From an uncultured Clostridia bacterium (GTDB taxonomy: Bacteria > Bacillota > Clostridia > Oscillospirales > Ruminococcaceae), in the NCBI GenBank assembly GCA_945876435.1, contig CAMCOD010000019.1:1-32844 (forward strand): a DNA stretch of 32,844 nucleotides, given 5' to 3'. The number at the start of each line of letters is the position of its first letter. Position 1 is the stretch's first letter. Below the pieces are notes generated by a model, which worked only from the letters and a program-made list of their open reading frames with translations, searched no databases and had not been told where the DNA came from. Shown piece by piece: positions 7,467 through 14,572 of this stretch. The position numbers were made by a program, and so were the translations under genes.

Positions 7467-7496
7467 GCATATCCGGCCCTGTGAGGCGCATAAAAT
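7467..7496 (+). promoter_or_regulatory. Sigma-E-type sporulation promoter of yabP
   Basis: GCATATC at 7467-7473 and GCATAAAAT at 7488-7496 with a 14-bp spacer. This fits the Bacillus sigma-E consensus (ATA-rich -35, CATA-type -10). No good sigma-A boxes lie in the same interval. yabP and yabQ are sigma-E genes in Bacillus. Confidence 0.65.
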
Positions 7497-7523
7497 GAAG
7501 CAAAAAAACAGGGAGGAAGTTCC

Positions 7524-7808
7524 ATGGCAGAAGAGAAAAAAGCGCTGAAAACGGCGCACAACCTGATTATGGAGGAAAGAAGCAGCCTGACCGTCACCGG
7601 CGTGACGGACATCGAGCGTTTTGACGAGGAAGAGGTGGTGGTGGCCACGGATCTGGGCCAGCTGACCATCAAGGGGCAGGGGCTGCATCTGAACAAGATC
7701 GACGTGGACGACGGGGAGCTGTCGGTGGAGGGGGAGCTGGACGCCCTCAGCTATTCCCAGCGGCAGGAGAGAGGCAGAGAAGGCTTCCTGGCCCGGCTGT
7801 TCCGCTGA
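7524..7808 (+). CDS. yabP: Sporulation protein YabP
   Basis: The protein is 94 aa, with ATG 7524 behind AGGGAGGA. It has the YabP/YqfC fold pattern: NLIMEERSSLTVTGVTDIERF at the N-terminus, then TDLGQLTIKGQGLHLNKIDVDDGELSVEG. These proteins are made in the mother cell and are needed for spore cortex assembly. yabQ follows 12 bp downstream, and a sigma-E-like promoter precedes it. Confidence 0.94.
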   Translation: MAEEKKALKTAHNLIMEERSSLTVTGVTDIERFDEEEVVVATDLGQLTIKGQGLHLNKIDVDDGELSVEGELDALSYSQRQERGREGFLARLFR

Positions 7809-7820
7809 CGGGCGGCCGGT

Positions 7821-8357
7821 ATGGAGATCTCCATCAGCAACCAGTGCTGGACCTTTCTGGCGGCCATCGGCGTGGGGGCGGGACTGAGCCTTCTGTATGA
7901 CGGGCTGCGCTTTGTCCGGCTGCTGCTGCCGGACAGCGTGTGGCGTGTGGCGGCGGAGGATGTTTGCTACTGCCTTCTCTGCGGGGGACTGACCATGGAT
8001 TACCTGCTGGGGGCCTGTCAGGGGCGGCTGCGGGGCTATGTGCTGCTGGGGGAGTTGCTGGGCTGGGTTTTGTGCCATTTCACCCTGGGGCAGTTGCTGT
8101 ACGGGCTGTCCAAAAAGCTGGTCCGCCTGCTGAAAGGGGCGGCGGGGCTGCTGTTCCGACGGGTCCTGCGACCGCTGGGCCGGCTTCTGGGAGGGATTCT
8201 GCGGGGAATTTTCCGGCTTTTGCTGCGTCCGACGCGGTTTTTGGGACAAATCGGCAAAAAACTTTTGCGGAAATACAAATTTTCCTTGAAACAAAGGGCC
8301 GTCCTGTTGTATAATCTAATAAAGTCAGAAAAGCGTCCTGTTTCCAGGAAGCGTTGA
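7821..8357 (+). CDS. yabQ: Spore cortex biosynthesis protein YabQ
   Basis: The protein is 178 aa from ATG 7821. It is strongly hydrophobic: helices at about 9-28 (FLAAIGVGAGLSLLYDGLRF), 46-65 and 70-90, then a basic C-terminal part of about 80 aa. The QCWTFLAAIGVGAGLSLLYD start and YDGLRFVR motif are typical of YabQ, a mother-cell membrane protein needed for cortex formation. The ribosome site is weak, so translation is probably coupled to yabP, whose stop is 12 bp away. The promoter of divIC lies inside its last codons. Confidence 0.9.
   Translation: MEISISNQCWTFLAAIGVGAGLSLLYDGLRFVRLLLPDSVWRVAAEDVCYCLLCGGLTMDYLLGACQGRLRGYVLLGELLGWVLCHFTLGQLLYGLSKKLVRLLKGAAGLLFRRVLRPLGRLLGGILRGIFRLLLRPTRFLGQIGKKLLRKYKFSLKQRAVLLYNLIKSEKRPVSRKR
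8286..8315 (+). promoter_or_regulatory. Promoter of divIC, inside yabQ
   Basis: -35 TTGAAA at 8286-8291 and -10 TATAAT at 8310-8315, 18 bp apart. It lets the division and RNA-binding genes be expressed in vegetative cells apart from the sporulation genes upstream. Confidence 0.8.
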
Positions 8358-8387
8358 TTGCAGGCTGATTGCGATTGAGGTGAAAGA

Positions 8388-8681
8388 ATGGCAAGGACAA
8401 GGAAAAGAAAAAACAGGGATGGCTTTATGAGCTTGGTTTTGGTTTGCTTTGTTCTGTTCTGCGCGGTGAAGATCGTGGATATCCAGCGCAATATTGCGGA
8501 TAAGGAAGCACAGCTTCAGGCGCTGGACCGGCAGATCGAACAGCAGCAGGACAAAAACAAGGAGCTGGAACGGCAGCTGGAAGTGGGCAGCGAGAAGGAT
8601 AACCTGGGAAGGGTGGCCTTTGAGCAGTACGGCTACGGCTATGTGGATGAGCATATCTACATTGACAGTTCCGGCAGTTAG
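8388..8681 (+). CDS. divIC: Septum formation initiator DivIC/FtsB
   Basis: The protein is 97 aa, with ATG 8388 after a GAGGTGAAAG site. It has a basic cytosolic tail (1-12), one membrane helix (about 14-28) and a coiled coil (about 33-65, Gln/Glu/Lys heptads). The conserved C-terminal motif follows: EKDNLGRVAFEQYGYGYVDE. DivIC joins FtsL and DivIB in the divisome and links septal wall synthesis to the Z ring. The position between yabQ and an S1-domain gene matches the Bacillus yabP-yabQ-divIC-yabR order. Confidence 0.93.
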   Translation: MARTRKRKNRDGFMSLVLVCFVLFCAVKIVDIQRNIADKEAQLQALDRQIEQQQDKNKELERQLEVGSEKDNLGRVAFEQYGYGYVDEHIYIDSSGS

Positions 8682-8738
8682 GCTTGGGCTTTTTTGGGTG
8701 TGTGTTTGGAAAAATTTAAGGGAGGATTTATTAGGCGT

Positions 8739-9302
8739 ATGCAGGTAGAAATCGGAGAAATTCTGGAAGGTAAAGTAACAGGGATCACCAAGTTCGGCGC
8801 TTTCGTGGAGTTGCCGGAGGGAAAAACCGGCATGGTACATATCTCGGAGGTGTCCAACTCCTATGTGGAGGACATTAACCAGTTCCTCAAGGAGGGCGAC
8901 GTGGTCAAGGTGAAGGTGATCAACATCACCGAGGAGGGCAAGATCAGCCTCTCCATCAAAAAGACCCAGCCCAAACCTGTCAGACCCCAGGGGGAAGGCC
9001 GCAACGGCGGCCGGGAGCGCCGGGGCGACCAGAATAATACGGACCGGGGCGAGAGAAAGGGCGGATACCGTCAGGACGGCGGAAAATCCTTCAGCCGCAA
9101 GCCCCGCTACGAGAGCAAGCCTTATAATCCGTCCAATGTGACCAGCTACGAGTGGAACACCCGCAAGCAGGACAGCAATATGTCCTTCGAGGATATGATG
9201 AGCAAGTTCAAACAGAGCAGCGAGGACAAAATGTCCGACCTGAAAAAGACTCTGGGCGATGTAAAACGGGGTTCCGCCAACCGCCGGGCAAACAATAAAT
9301 AA
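8739..9302 (+). CDS. yabR: S1 RNA-binding domain protein YabR
   Basis: The protein is 187 aa. Residues 1-72 are a full S1 (OB-fold) domain: VEIGEILEGKVTGITKFGAF, then GKTGMVHISEVS and EEGKISLSIKKT. The rest is basic, Gly/Arg/Asn-rich and low in complexity up to about 125, then a short acidic-basic helix. ATG 8739 aligns with the start of YabR homologues. GGGAGG is 13 nt upstream, which is rather far, and an ATT at 8730 would be better spaced; I kept the ATG. YabR-type proteins bind RNA or ribosomes; the exact role is not settled. Confidence 0.9.
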   Translation: MQVEIGEILEGKVTGITKFGAFVELPEGKTGMVHISEVSNSYVEDINQFLKEGDVVKVKVINITEEGKISLSIKKTQPKPVRPQGEGRNGGRERRGDQNNTDRGERKGGYRQDGGKSFSRKPRYESKPYNPSNVTSYEWNTRKQDSNMSFEDMMSKFKQSSEDKMSDLKKTLGDVKRGSANRRANNK

Positions 9303-9313
9303 GCAGATAAGCG

Positions 9314-9343
9314 AAAACAGCCTCCCTTTCGGGAGGCTGTTTT
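9314..9343. terminator. Terminator between yabR and the aminopeptidase gene
   Basis: AAAACAGCCTCCC, loop TTTC, GGGAGGCTGTTTT. The arms are symmetric with A and T flanks, so it can serve both converging transcripts. Confidence 0.92.
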
Positions 9344-9380
9344 GGTTTTCTGCCTTTCAGTTTTTCTTTTGGTATCCGCG

Positions 9381-10691
9381 TTAGTTCAGGCTGTAATCGC
9401 CGTCGCAAAGCTCCTCCAGGCAGGAGTTGTAGAAGGCTTCCAGAATGTCGATGGTGCTCTGGATGTCCTTCACGCCGGCAGTTTCGTAGCTGGAGTGCAT
9501 ACCCAGCTGGGGCAGGCCGATGTCAACGGCGTTGAGGGAGACCTGGGCGTTGGACAGGTTGCCCAGAGTGGAGCCGCCGGCTACGTCAGAGCGGTTGTGG
9601 AAGATCTGGTAAGGAGCGCCGGCCTTCTGGCAGATGGATTTAAACACAGCGGAGGAAACGGCGTCGGTGCAGTATTTCTGGTTGGCGTTGGCTTTGATGA
9701 CGATGCCTTCGTTCATGAACACCCGGTTGGTCTTGTCGCACATTTCCGGATGGTTTGGATGTACGGCGTGGGCGTTGTCGGCGGAAACCATGAAGCTGGA
9801 GGCAACGGCGCAGTGGTAATCCTCCTCGCTGCGGCCCAGAGCGGCGTTGATGCGCTTGAGCACGTCAGGCATAAAGGTGGATTTGGCGCCCTGTTTGGTG
9901 CCGGAGCCAACTTCCTCGTTGTCGAATACGCAGTAAACGGACACGCTCTTTGGATTCTGGCCCTTCAGGAAGCCTTTCAGGGACACAAAGGAGCACTCCA
10001 GGTCGTCCAGCTTGGGGCAGGAGATGTATTCCCGGTTAGCGCCCCAGATGCAGGGCTGCTGACGGTTATAGAGGAACAGGTCGGAGCCAAGGATATCCTC
10101 CTCTTTTACGCCGGCTGCTTCGGCGATAACGGCTTTCAGAGAGCCTTTGGCGGTATTGTCGCCGTAGATGGGCATCATGTCAACCTGTGGGTTGTATTTG
10201 TAGCCGCTGTTGATCTCCCGGTTCATATGGATGGCCATGTTGGGGATCATCACCAGGTCCCGGTCAACGGAAACCAGCTTGGTTTTTACCGCGGAGCCTT
10301 CCTTCACCAGCACACGACCGGCGATGGACAGGGGACGGTCGAACCAGGTGGAGGCGATCATGCCGCCGTAAGGCTCGGTGTTCAGCAGAACGTATTTTCC
10401 GGCGGCTTCCACCTCGTTGTTTTCCTTCAGTTTATAGGTTGGGGAATCGCTGTGGCTGGCAACGATGTGGAAGGAGGTGAAATCGGCGGTAGGGATCTTA
10501 AAAGCGATGACGGAGGACTGGTTGCGGGTAACGAAGTAGGATTTTCCGGCCTCCAAAGCCCATTTTTTGCCTTCGGACAGCTCGATAAAGCCGTTGTCCA
10601 GCAGCTCCTTGCGGATGGTGGCGATGGCGTGGAAGCAGCTTGGGGATTGCTGAATGAACTGGAACAGTTCCTGTGCGCGTTCAAAACTCAT
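9381..10691 (-). CDS. apeB: M18-family aspartyl-type aminopeptidase
   Basis: The protein is 436 aa, starting MSFERAQELFQFIQQSPSCF at 10691 with AAAGGAGAGG upstream. It has the M18 layout: the FHIVASHSDSPTYKLK metal region, YGGMIASTWFDRPLS, the catalytic DNEEVGSGTKQGA block, and LPQLGMHSSYETAG near the C-terminus. M18 enzymes are cytosolic dodecameric metallo-aminopeptidases that trim N-terminal residues, often acidic ones, from peptides. The gene is monocistronic, with its own promoter at 10783-10811. A possible TTG-less extension to 10766 carries no ribosome site and was discarded. Confidence 0.94.
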   Translation of the reverse strand: MSFERAQELFQFIQQSPSCFHAIATIRKELLDNGFIELSEGKKWALEAGKSYFVTRNQSSVIAFKIPTADFTSFHIVASHSDSPTYKLKENNEVEAAGKYVLLNTEPYGGMIASTWFDRPLSIAGRVLVKEGSAVKTKLVSVDRDLVMIPNMAIHMNREINSGYKYNPQVDMMPIYGDNTAKGSLKAVIAEAAGVKEEDILGSDLFLYNRQQPCIWGANREYISCPKLDDLECSFVSLKGFLKGQNPKSVSVYCVFDNEEVGSGTKQGAKSTFMPDVLKRINAALGRSEEDYHCAVASSFMVSADNAHAVHPNHPEMCDKTNRVFMNEGIVIKANANQKYCTDAVSSAVFKSICQKAGAPYQIFHNRSDVAGGSTLGNLSNAQVSLNAVDIGLPQLGMHSSYETAGVKDIQSTIDILEAFYNSCLEELCDGDYSLN

Positions 10692-10782
10692 GGTAAACCT
10701 CTCCTTTGCTTTGCTGCGCTTGGATTTGGACAGGCTGTCCTTCTGCGCAGCAGCGTTTTCGGGCACAAAGCCCTATAAATTC

Positions 10783-10811
10783 ATTATATTCCCAGAAAGG
10801 GCGGCGGTCAA
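10783..10811 (-). promoter_or_regulatory. Promoter of apeB
   Basis: On the minus strand, TTGACC (10811-10806) and TATAAT (10788-10783) are 17 bp apart, an almost ideal sigma-A promoter. Confidence 0.85.
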
Positions 10812-10824
10812 GAGGGTGGGGGGC

Positions 10825-10853
10825 TTGTCTTTTTCGGAGAAAACTGCTATACT
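10825..10853 (+). promoter_or_regulatory. Promoter of the queuosine-salvage leader
   Basis: -35 TTGTCT at 10825-10830 and -10 TATACT at 10848-10853, 17 bp apart. The expected transcript start near 10860 is just before the aptamer. Confidence 0.78.
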
Positions 10854-10868
10854 GGACGAAAACCGGTG

Positions 10869-10908
10869 AGACAGTTCGAAACCATCCTGTCTGTAAACAA
10901 AACTATGG
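10869..10908 (+). ncRNA. preQ1-I riboswitch aptamer
   Basis: P1 is AGACAG (10869-10874) paired with CTGTCT (10887-10892), enclosing a 12-nt loop TTCGAAACCATC. The tail is GTAAACAAAACTA. This is the plan of a class-I preQ1 riboswitch: a short hairpin, a pyrimidine-led loop ending in C before the 3' side of P1, and an A-rich tail ending in ACUA. CCAT in the loop (10882-10885) can pair with ATGG (10905-10908), giving the pseudoknot. It lies just after a promoter and before a terminator. The operon downstream encodes a YhhQ queuosine-precursor transporter, which independently supports the call. Ligand binding is inferred. Confidence 0.78.
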
Positions 10909-10945
10909 GCTCTGCCTGCCGCGAAGAAGCGGCGGGGGGCTTTTT
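10909..10945 (+). terminator. Riboswitch expression platform terminator
   Basis: GCTC and CCTGCCGC, loop GAAGAA, then GCGGCGGG and GGGC followed by five T. A TG bulge sits in the left arm. The hairpin begins right after the aptamer tail, so ligand-dependent folding of the tail could control it. Confidence 0.75.
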
Positions 10946-10965
10946 GTGCGCGGAAAGAAATGGTG

Positions 10966-10991
10966 AGGACGTCGAAAGGACGTCTTTTTTT
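10966..10991 (+). terminator. Second leader terminator
   Basis: AGGACGTC, loop GAAAG, GACGTCTT followed by a run of T (seven in total). It lies 20 bp after the first terminator and about 40 bp before the radical SAM gene. Confidence 0.78.
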
Positions 10992-11029
10992 ATGCCTTAT
11001 TTCGGATTTTTGGGAAGGAGAGTGGAAAA

Positions 11030-11755
11030 ATGGAACAGGAGCGGGAAGCGGATATGCCCCGTTACAGTGTCATTGAGGAAAAAAATCCAAGGGAGATCTG
11101 TCTGCTGCGGGGCAGCGGCTGCAAATGGCGGCGCTGCGCCTTCTGCGACTATCATCTGGACTTTTCCCGGGATGAAAAGGCCAATTTCGCCCTGAACCGG
11201 CAGGTGCTGGCCCGGGTGGACGGCCATTTGGGCAAGCTGGAGGTGATCAACTCCGGCAGCTTCTGTGATCTGGACGGGGAAACCCTGGCGGAGATCCGCC
11301 GGGTCTGCCTGGAAAAGAACATTTTGGAGCTGCACTTTGAGTGCCACTGGATGCACCGGCAGCAGATCCCCGCCATCCGCCGTTATTACGGGGAAAAGGG
11401 CATCGAAGTGGTGATCAAAATGGGGGTGGAGACCTTCGACGGGGACTACCGGGACCGGATCCTGCGAAAGGGCATGGAGGGGGCTTCCCCCGCGGACATC
11501 GCCGCCTATGCGGACGAGGTCTGCCTGCTTTTCGGCCTGGAGGGGCAGACGAAAGCCTCCATGGAGGCGGATGTGGAGACAGGCCTGCGGTACTTCCGCC
11601 GGGTCTGCGTCAACATTATGGTGGAAAATTCCACCCGCGTGAAGCCCTGTCCGGCGGCGATCAAAACCTTTGTGGAGGAGCTGTATCCCCGCTATCGAGA
11701 CAACCCAAGAGTGGACATTCTGCTAAACAACACGGATTTCGGCGTGGGAAAATAG
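11030..11755 (+). CDS. Radical SAM enzyme, queuine lyase (QueL) candidate
   Basis: The protein is 241 aa, with ATG 11030 behind AAGGAGAG. Cys31, Cys36 and Cys39 (GCKWRRCAFC) form a radical SAM cluster motif with CX4CX2C spacing, wider than the usual CX3CX2C. Later parts (INSGSFCDLDGETLAEIRR, HFECHWMHRQQI, KMGVETFDGDYRDRILRKGM) read as a TIM-barrel radical SAM enzyme with no SPASM domain. It sits between a preQ1-I riboswitch and a YhhQ transporter. In Clostridioides difficile a radical SAM lyase, QueL, turns imported queuine into preQ1, and that is the most likely role here. The identity rests on context and general family features, so no symbol is given. Confidence 0.8.
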   Translation: MEQEREADMPRYSVIEEKNPREICLLRGSGCKWRRCAFCDYHLDFSRDEKANFALNRQVLARVDGHLGKLEVINSGSFCDLDGETLAEIRRVCLEKNILELHFECHWMHRQQIPAIRRYYGEKGIEVVIKMGVETFDGDYRDRILRKGMEGASPADIAAYADEVCLLFGLEGQTKASMEADVETGLRYFRRVCVNIMVENSTRVKPCPAAIKTFVEELYPRYRDNPRVDILLNNTDFGVGK

Positions 11756-11791
11756 GAGCTCCCACAGAGTGAGAAAAGAAGGAGAATTACA

Positions 11792-12484
11792 ATGAACGAG
11801 TTTTTATTGATTTTGTCGCTGCTGCTGATCTACGGCTCGGTGCTGGCGGCGTACCGCTTTTTCGGCAAAACAGGGCTGTACGGCTGGACGGTGTTCGCCA
11901 CCATCACCGCCAACATTGAGGTGCTGCTGCTGGTGGAGGCCTTCGGTATGGAGCAGACTTTGGGCAATGTGCTGTTTGCCTCCACGTTTTTGGTGACGGA
12001 TATTCTCAGCGAGAAGTACGGCAAGAAGGCGGCGCAGGTGTCCGTTAATCTGGGTGTTGCCGCCAGCCTTATGTTTATTGTTCTGAGCCAGCTTTGGCTG
12101 CAGTACATCCCGGCGGCCAACGACTGGGCGGCGCCGTCCTTCCATGTGATCTTCAGCAACACACCCCGGATCATGCTGGCCAGCCTGCTGGTTTACGCGG
12201 TGGTGCAGCGTTTTGACGTTTGGGCCTACCACAAGTGGTGGGACTTCACCAAAAAACGCTTCGGCGACAGCGGACGCTTCCTCTGGCTGCGGAACAACGG
12301 CTCTACTCTGATCTCCCAGCTGCTGAACACCCTGCTGTACAGCTTCGGTGCCTTCGCTGGACTGTACGACCTGGGCACCCTGCTGTCCATCTGCCTGTCC
12401 AGCTATCTGATCTTCATCGTCACCTCTCTGGCGGACACGCCCTTTGTCTACTGGGCGAGAAAAATCAGCCCAAAAGGGGAATAA
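11792..12484 (+). CDS. yhhQ: Queuosine precursor transporter (YhhQ/COG1738)
   Basis: The protein is 230 aa, with ATG 11792 behind AGAAGGAGA. It has six to seven membrane helices, for example residues 3-22, 28-48 and 80-98. Family hallmarks include LVTDILSEKYGKKAA (66-80), the loop with Trp and Phe around FDVWAYHKWW, and LRNNGSTLISQLLNT near helix five. YhhQ proteins import queuosine precursors (preQ0, preQ1 or queuine, depending on lineage). The gene is 36 bp after the radical SAM gene in the riboswitch-controlled operon. That partner suggests that queuine is the imported form. Confidence 0.93.
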   Translation: MNEFLLILSLLLIYGSVLAAYRFFGKTGLYGWTVFATITANIEVLLLVEAFGMEQTLGNVLFASTFLVTDILSEKYGKKAAQVSVNLGVAASLMFIVLSQLWLQYIPAANDWAAPSFHVIFSNTPRIMLASLLVYAVVQRFDVWAYHKWWDFTKKRFGDSGRFLWLRNNGSTLISQLLNTLLYSFGAFAGLYDLGTLLSICLSSYLIFIVTSLADTPFVYWARKISPKGE

Positions 12485-12534
12485 CAGCGGGAGAACGGTT
12501 TTTTTGCCCCGGCTGACGCAAAAAATCCTTACAT

Positions 12535-12562
12535 TTGACCGGAAAAAATGCTAAAATAATAG
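12535..12562 (+). promoter_or_regulatory. Promoter of carD
   Basis: -35 TTGACC at 12535-12540 and -10 TAATAG at 12557-12562, 16 bp apart. Confidence 0.6.
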
Positions 12563-12625
12563 AGAAAACCCGGTGTTTTCGGGGATTTGGGTATTGTTTT
12601 CACATTTTGGAAGGGAGGAACTCTT

Positions 12626-13155
12626 ATGTTTCAGATTGGGGAACGGATCATGTACGGCAGCAGCGGCGTGTGCCGTGTGGAGGCCATCGGCAAGCCGGAT
12701 TCCGCTTTCTTCGCGGACCGGGACCGGGATTACTACACTCTGTCGCCGCTGTACGGCGAGGGCGTGATCTATGTACCGGTGGACAGCAGCGTGTTTATGC
12801 GGCCGATCCTCAGCCGGGAGGAGGCCTTGGAGCTGATCCGCCATATTCCGGAGATCCCGGCGGAGCCCTTCGCCACCCGGGACCAGCGCCTCCTTTCGGA
12901 GCATTACCGCAGCTTTTTCAGCCGTCACGACTGCGGGGATCTGCTGGAGCTGATCCGGAGCATTTACGTCAAGGGCCAGACCCTGTCCCGGCAGGGAAAA
13001 AGGTTGGTTCCACCGACCAGCAGTACCTGCGCCGGGCTGTGGATCTGCTCCACGGTGAGCTGGCGGCGGCGCTGGACATTCCGGTGGAACAGGTGGAGGA
13101 CTTTATCGCCGGGGAAATCGGCAGTAAAATCAATGAAAAAAATGAAAAAGAATAA
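12626..13155 (+). pseudogene. carD: CarD-family transcription factor, frameshifted in an A run
   Basis: ATG 12626 sits behind AGGGAGGA. The first frame encodes MFQIGERIMYGSSGVCRVEA (the RNA-polymerase-interacting CarD/TRCF domain) and continues to about residue 125. The conserved C-terminal part, GSTDQQYLRRAVDLLHGELA to FIAGEIG, is in another frame. The two join if the reading slips back one base at the five-A run 12997-13001, giving about 176 aa, a normal CarD length. So a single A is missing. CarD binds the RNA polymerase beta subunit and stabilises open complexes, often at rRNA promoters. Options are a sequencing error in a homopolymer, a true mutation, or a -1 frameshift at GGGAAAA. Without a shift the first frame runs on to 13642 and encodes no recognisable domain. 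Confidence 0.85.
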
Positions 13156-13156
13156 A

Positions 13157-13182
13157 AAAACCACCCGAAAGGGTGGTTTTTC
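13157..13182. terminator. Terminator between carD and the convergent decarboxylase
   Basis: AAAACCACCC, loop GAAA, GGGTGGTTTT, with A and T flanks on both sides. It can end transcripts from both directions. Confidence 0.92.
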
Positions 13183-13216
13183 TGCTGTTTCAGGCCGGTT
13201 TTCCCGCCATTTTCCC

Positions 13217-14572
13217 TCAACGGCAGAGGGTTTCCACGGCGGCAAAGCCGTAGTGGCGGAAAAGGGCCAGGGCTTTTTCGTTGATGACCTCGCCGGGGAC
13301 GGCAATGGGAATGGCTGGGGGACAGGAGACTGCCGGCGCGGCGCAGACGCGGCCCAGAGCCTTCTCCGCCGGAAGGGTTTCGTGGGGAGCGAAAAGAGCC
13401 TGCCGGATGGAGCAGGCGGATTCCGCCACAGCCGGAGGCAGAAAGGCCTTTTCCCGGTAGGGAAGGCGGTTTTCCCCCAGGGCGTCGTGGATTTTGCGGA
13501 AATCCTCCGGCGTATTTTCCGGCGTGGCCATGAGCACCACATACTCCGGGTCGGCGTACTCGCACTCCACGGCGTTTTGGCGGAGTTTTTCCGCCAACTG
13601 AAGGCCGGAAAGGCCGTCCGGGGCCTCAATGGTCAGGCGTAGAGGATCGGTGCTTTCCAAATGCCAGCCATTTTCCGTCAGGGAACGTCGGAGAGCCTGA
13701 ATCTGACCACAAGCTGTGGCCAGCCGATCCTCATACCCCTCCGACAAATAGCGGTTGCAGCGGTCCAGAGAGGCTAAAATCAGGTAGGAAGGGCTGGTGG
13801 AGCCGAACAGCTCCAGCGCCTGCTTGGCCTGAGCGACAAAGGAGGCGGGAGCGGAGGCGGCGATATGCAGATAGGCTCCGCCGGTGAGCACCGGCAGGGT
13901 CTTATGAGCGGAGTCGCAGCAGAGGTCCGCGCCCAGGTCCATAGGATGACGGCTGGGGGAGAGGAAGCGGAGATAGGCGCCGTGGGCGTTGTCCACCGCT
14001 AAGAGCGTGCCGTATTTGTGGCAGACCCGGGCCAGTTCCCGGATATCCGCCATGCCGCCCAGATAGTCCGGGCTGGTCACATAGACCCCGGCAGGGCGGC
14101 GGCCCAGGCTTTGCAGTTTATGTTCCAGCATTTCCGGAGAAATGCGGCAGCTGCACAGGCTGCGGCAGTCCCCCTCCGGCCAGAGCCACTCCACCTGCAC
14201 GTCCAGCAGGGCGGCGGCGTAGACAAAGGCCTTGTGCACGTTGCGGGCGGCTAAGATCAGAGGTTTTTCGCCGTCCGCGGCGGCGGAAGTCCGGGTGGTG
14301 AGCAGATAGAGCATGGCCCGGATGCACTGGCTGCTGCCCTCGGTGGAAAACAGGGTTCTGGCGCTGCCGAAAAGGCCGGTGGCTATGGCTTCGCTTTGGG
14401 CGATGATGCCCCCGGCCTCATAGAGGGCGTCGGCGCCGGCGATCTCGGTGATATCCCAAGGCTCACAGCCCAGAAAGGCCTGCCCTTTGTGGCCGGGCAT
14501 ATGCAGGCGGGAGCCGCCTTTTTCGGCGTAAGCCTTCACAAAGTCGAAAATAGGGGTTTTACTGGCGGGCAT
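13217..14572 (-). CDS. PLP-dependent Orn/Lys/Arg decarboxylase family protein
   Basis: The protein is 451 aa from ATG 14572 (MPASKTPIFDFVKAYAEKGG); a TTG nine bases earlier is less likely. It has the group III decarboxylase plan in the short form lacking the N-terminal wing domain, like Bacillus YaaO/SpeA-type proteins. Seen are RLHMPGHKGQ near the N-terminus, AVDNAHGAYL with the Asp that contacts the PLP nitrogen, and DSAHKTLPVLTGGAYLH with the Schiff-base Lys (about residue 224). Expected chemistry is decarboxylation of a basic amino acid toward polyamines; the substrate cannot be read from sequence. It overlaps the end of the SCIFF maturase gene by 14 bp, so the two are translationally coupled. 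Confidence 0.9.
   Translation of the reverse strand: MPASKTPIFDFVKAYAEKGGSRLHMPGHKGQAFLGCEPWDITEIAGADALYEAGGIIAQSEAIATGLFGSARTLFSTEGSSQCIRAMLYLLTTRTSAAADGEKPLILAARNVHKAFVYAAALLDVQVEWLWPEGDCRSLCSCRISPEMLEHKLQSLGRRPAGVYVTSPDYLGGMADIRELARVCHKYGTLLAVDNAHGAYLRFLSPSRHPMDLGADLCCDSAHKTLPVLTGGAYLHIAASAPASFVAQAKQALELFGSTSPSYLILASLDRCNRYLSEGYEDRLATACGQIQALRRSLTENGWHLESTDPLRLTIEAPDGLSGLQLAEKLRQNAVECEYADPEYVVLMATPENTPEDFRKIHDALGENRLPYREKAFLPPAVAESACSIRQALFAPHETLPAEKALGRVCAAPAVSCPPAIPIAVPGEVINEKALALFRHYGFAAVETLCR

Noticed and set aside
10861-10991. The leader as a 6S RNA or small SRP RNA
   Set aside because: It lacks the long bulged 6S rod and the SRP GGAAGGAAGCA loop; the A-rich tail and operon content favour preQ1-I.
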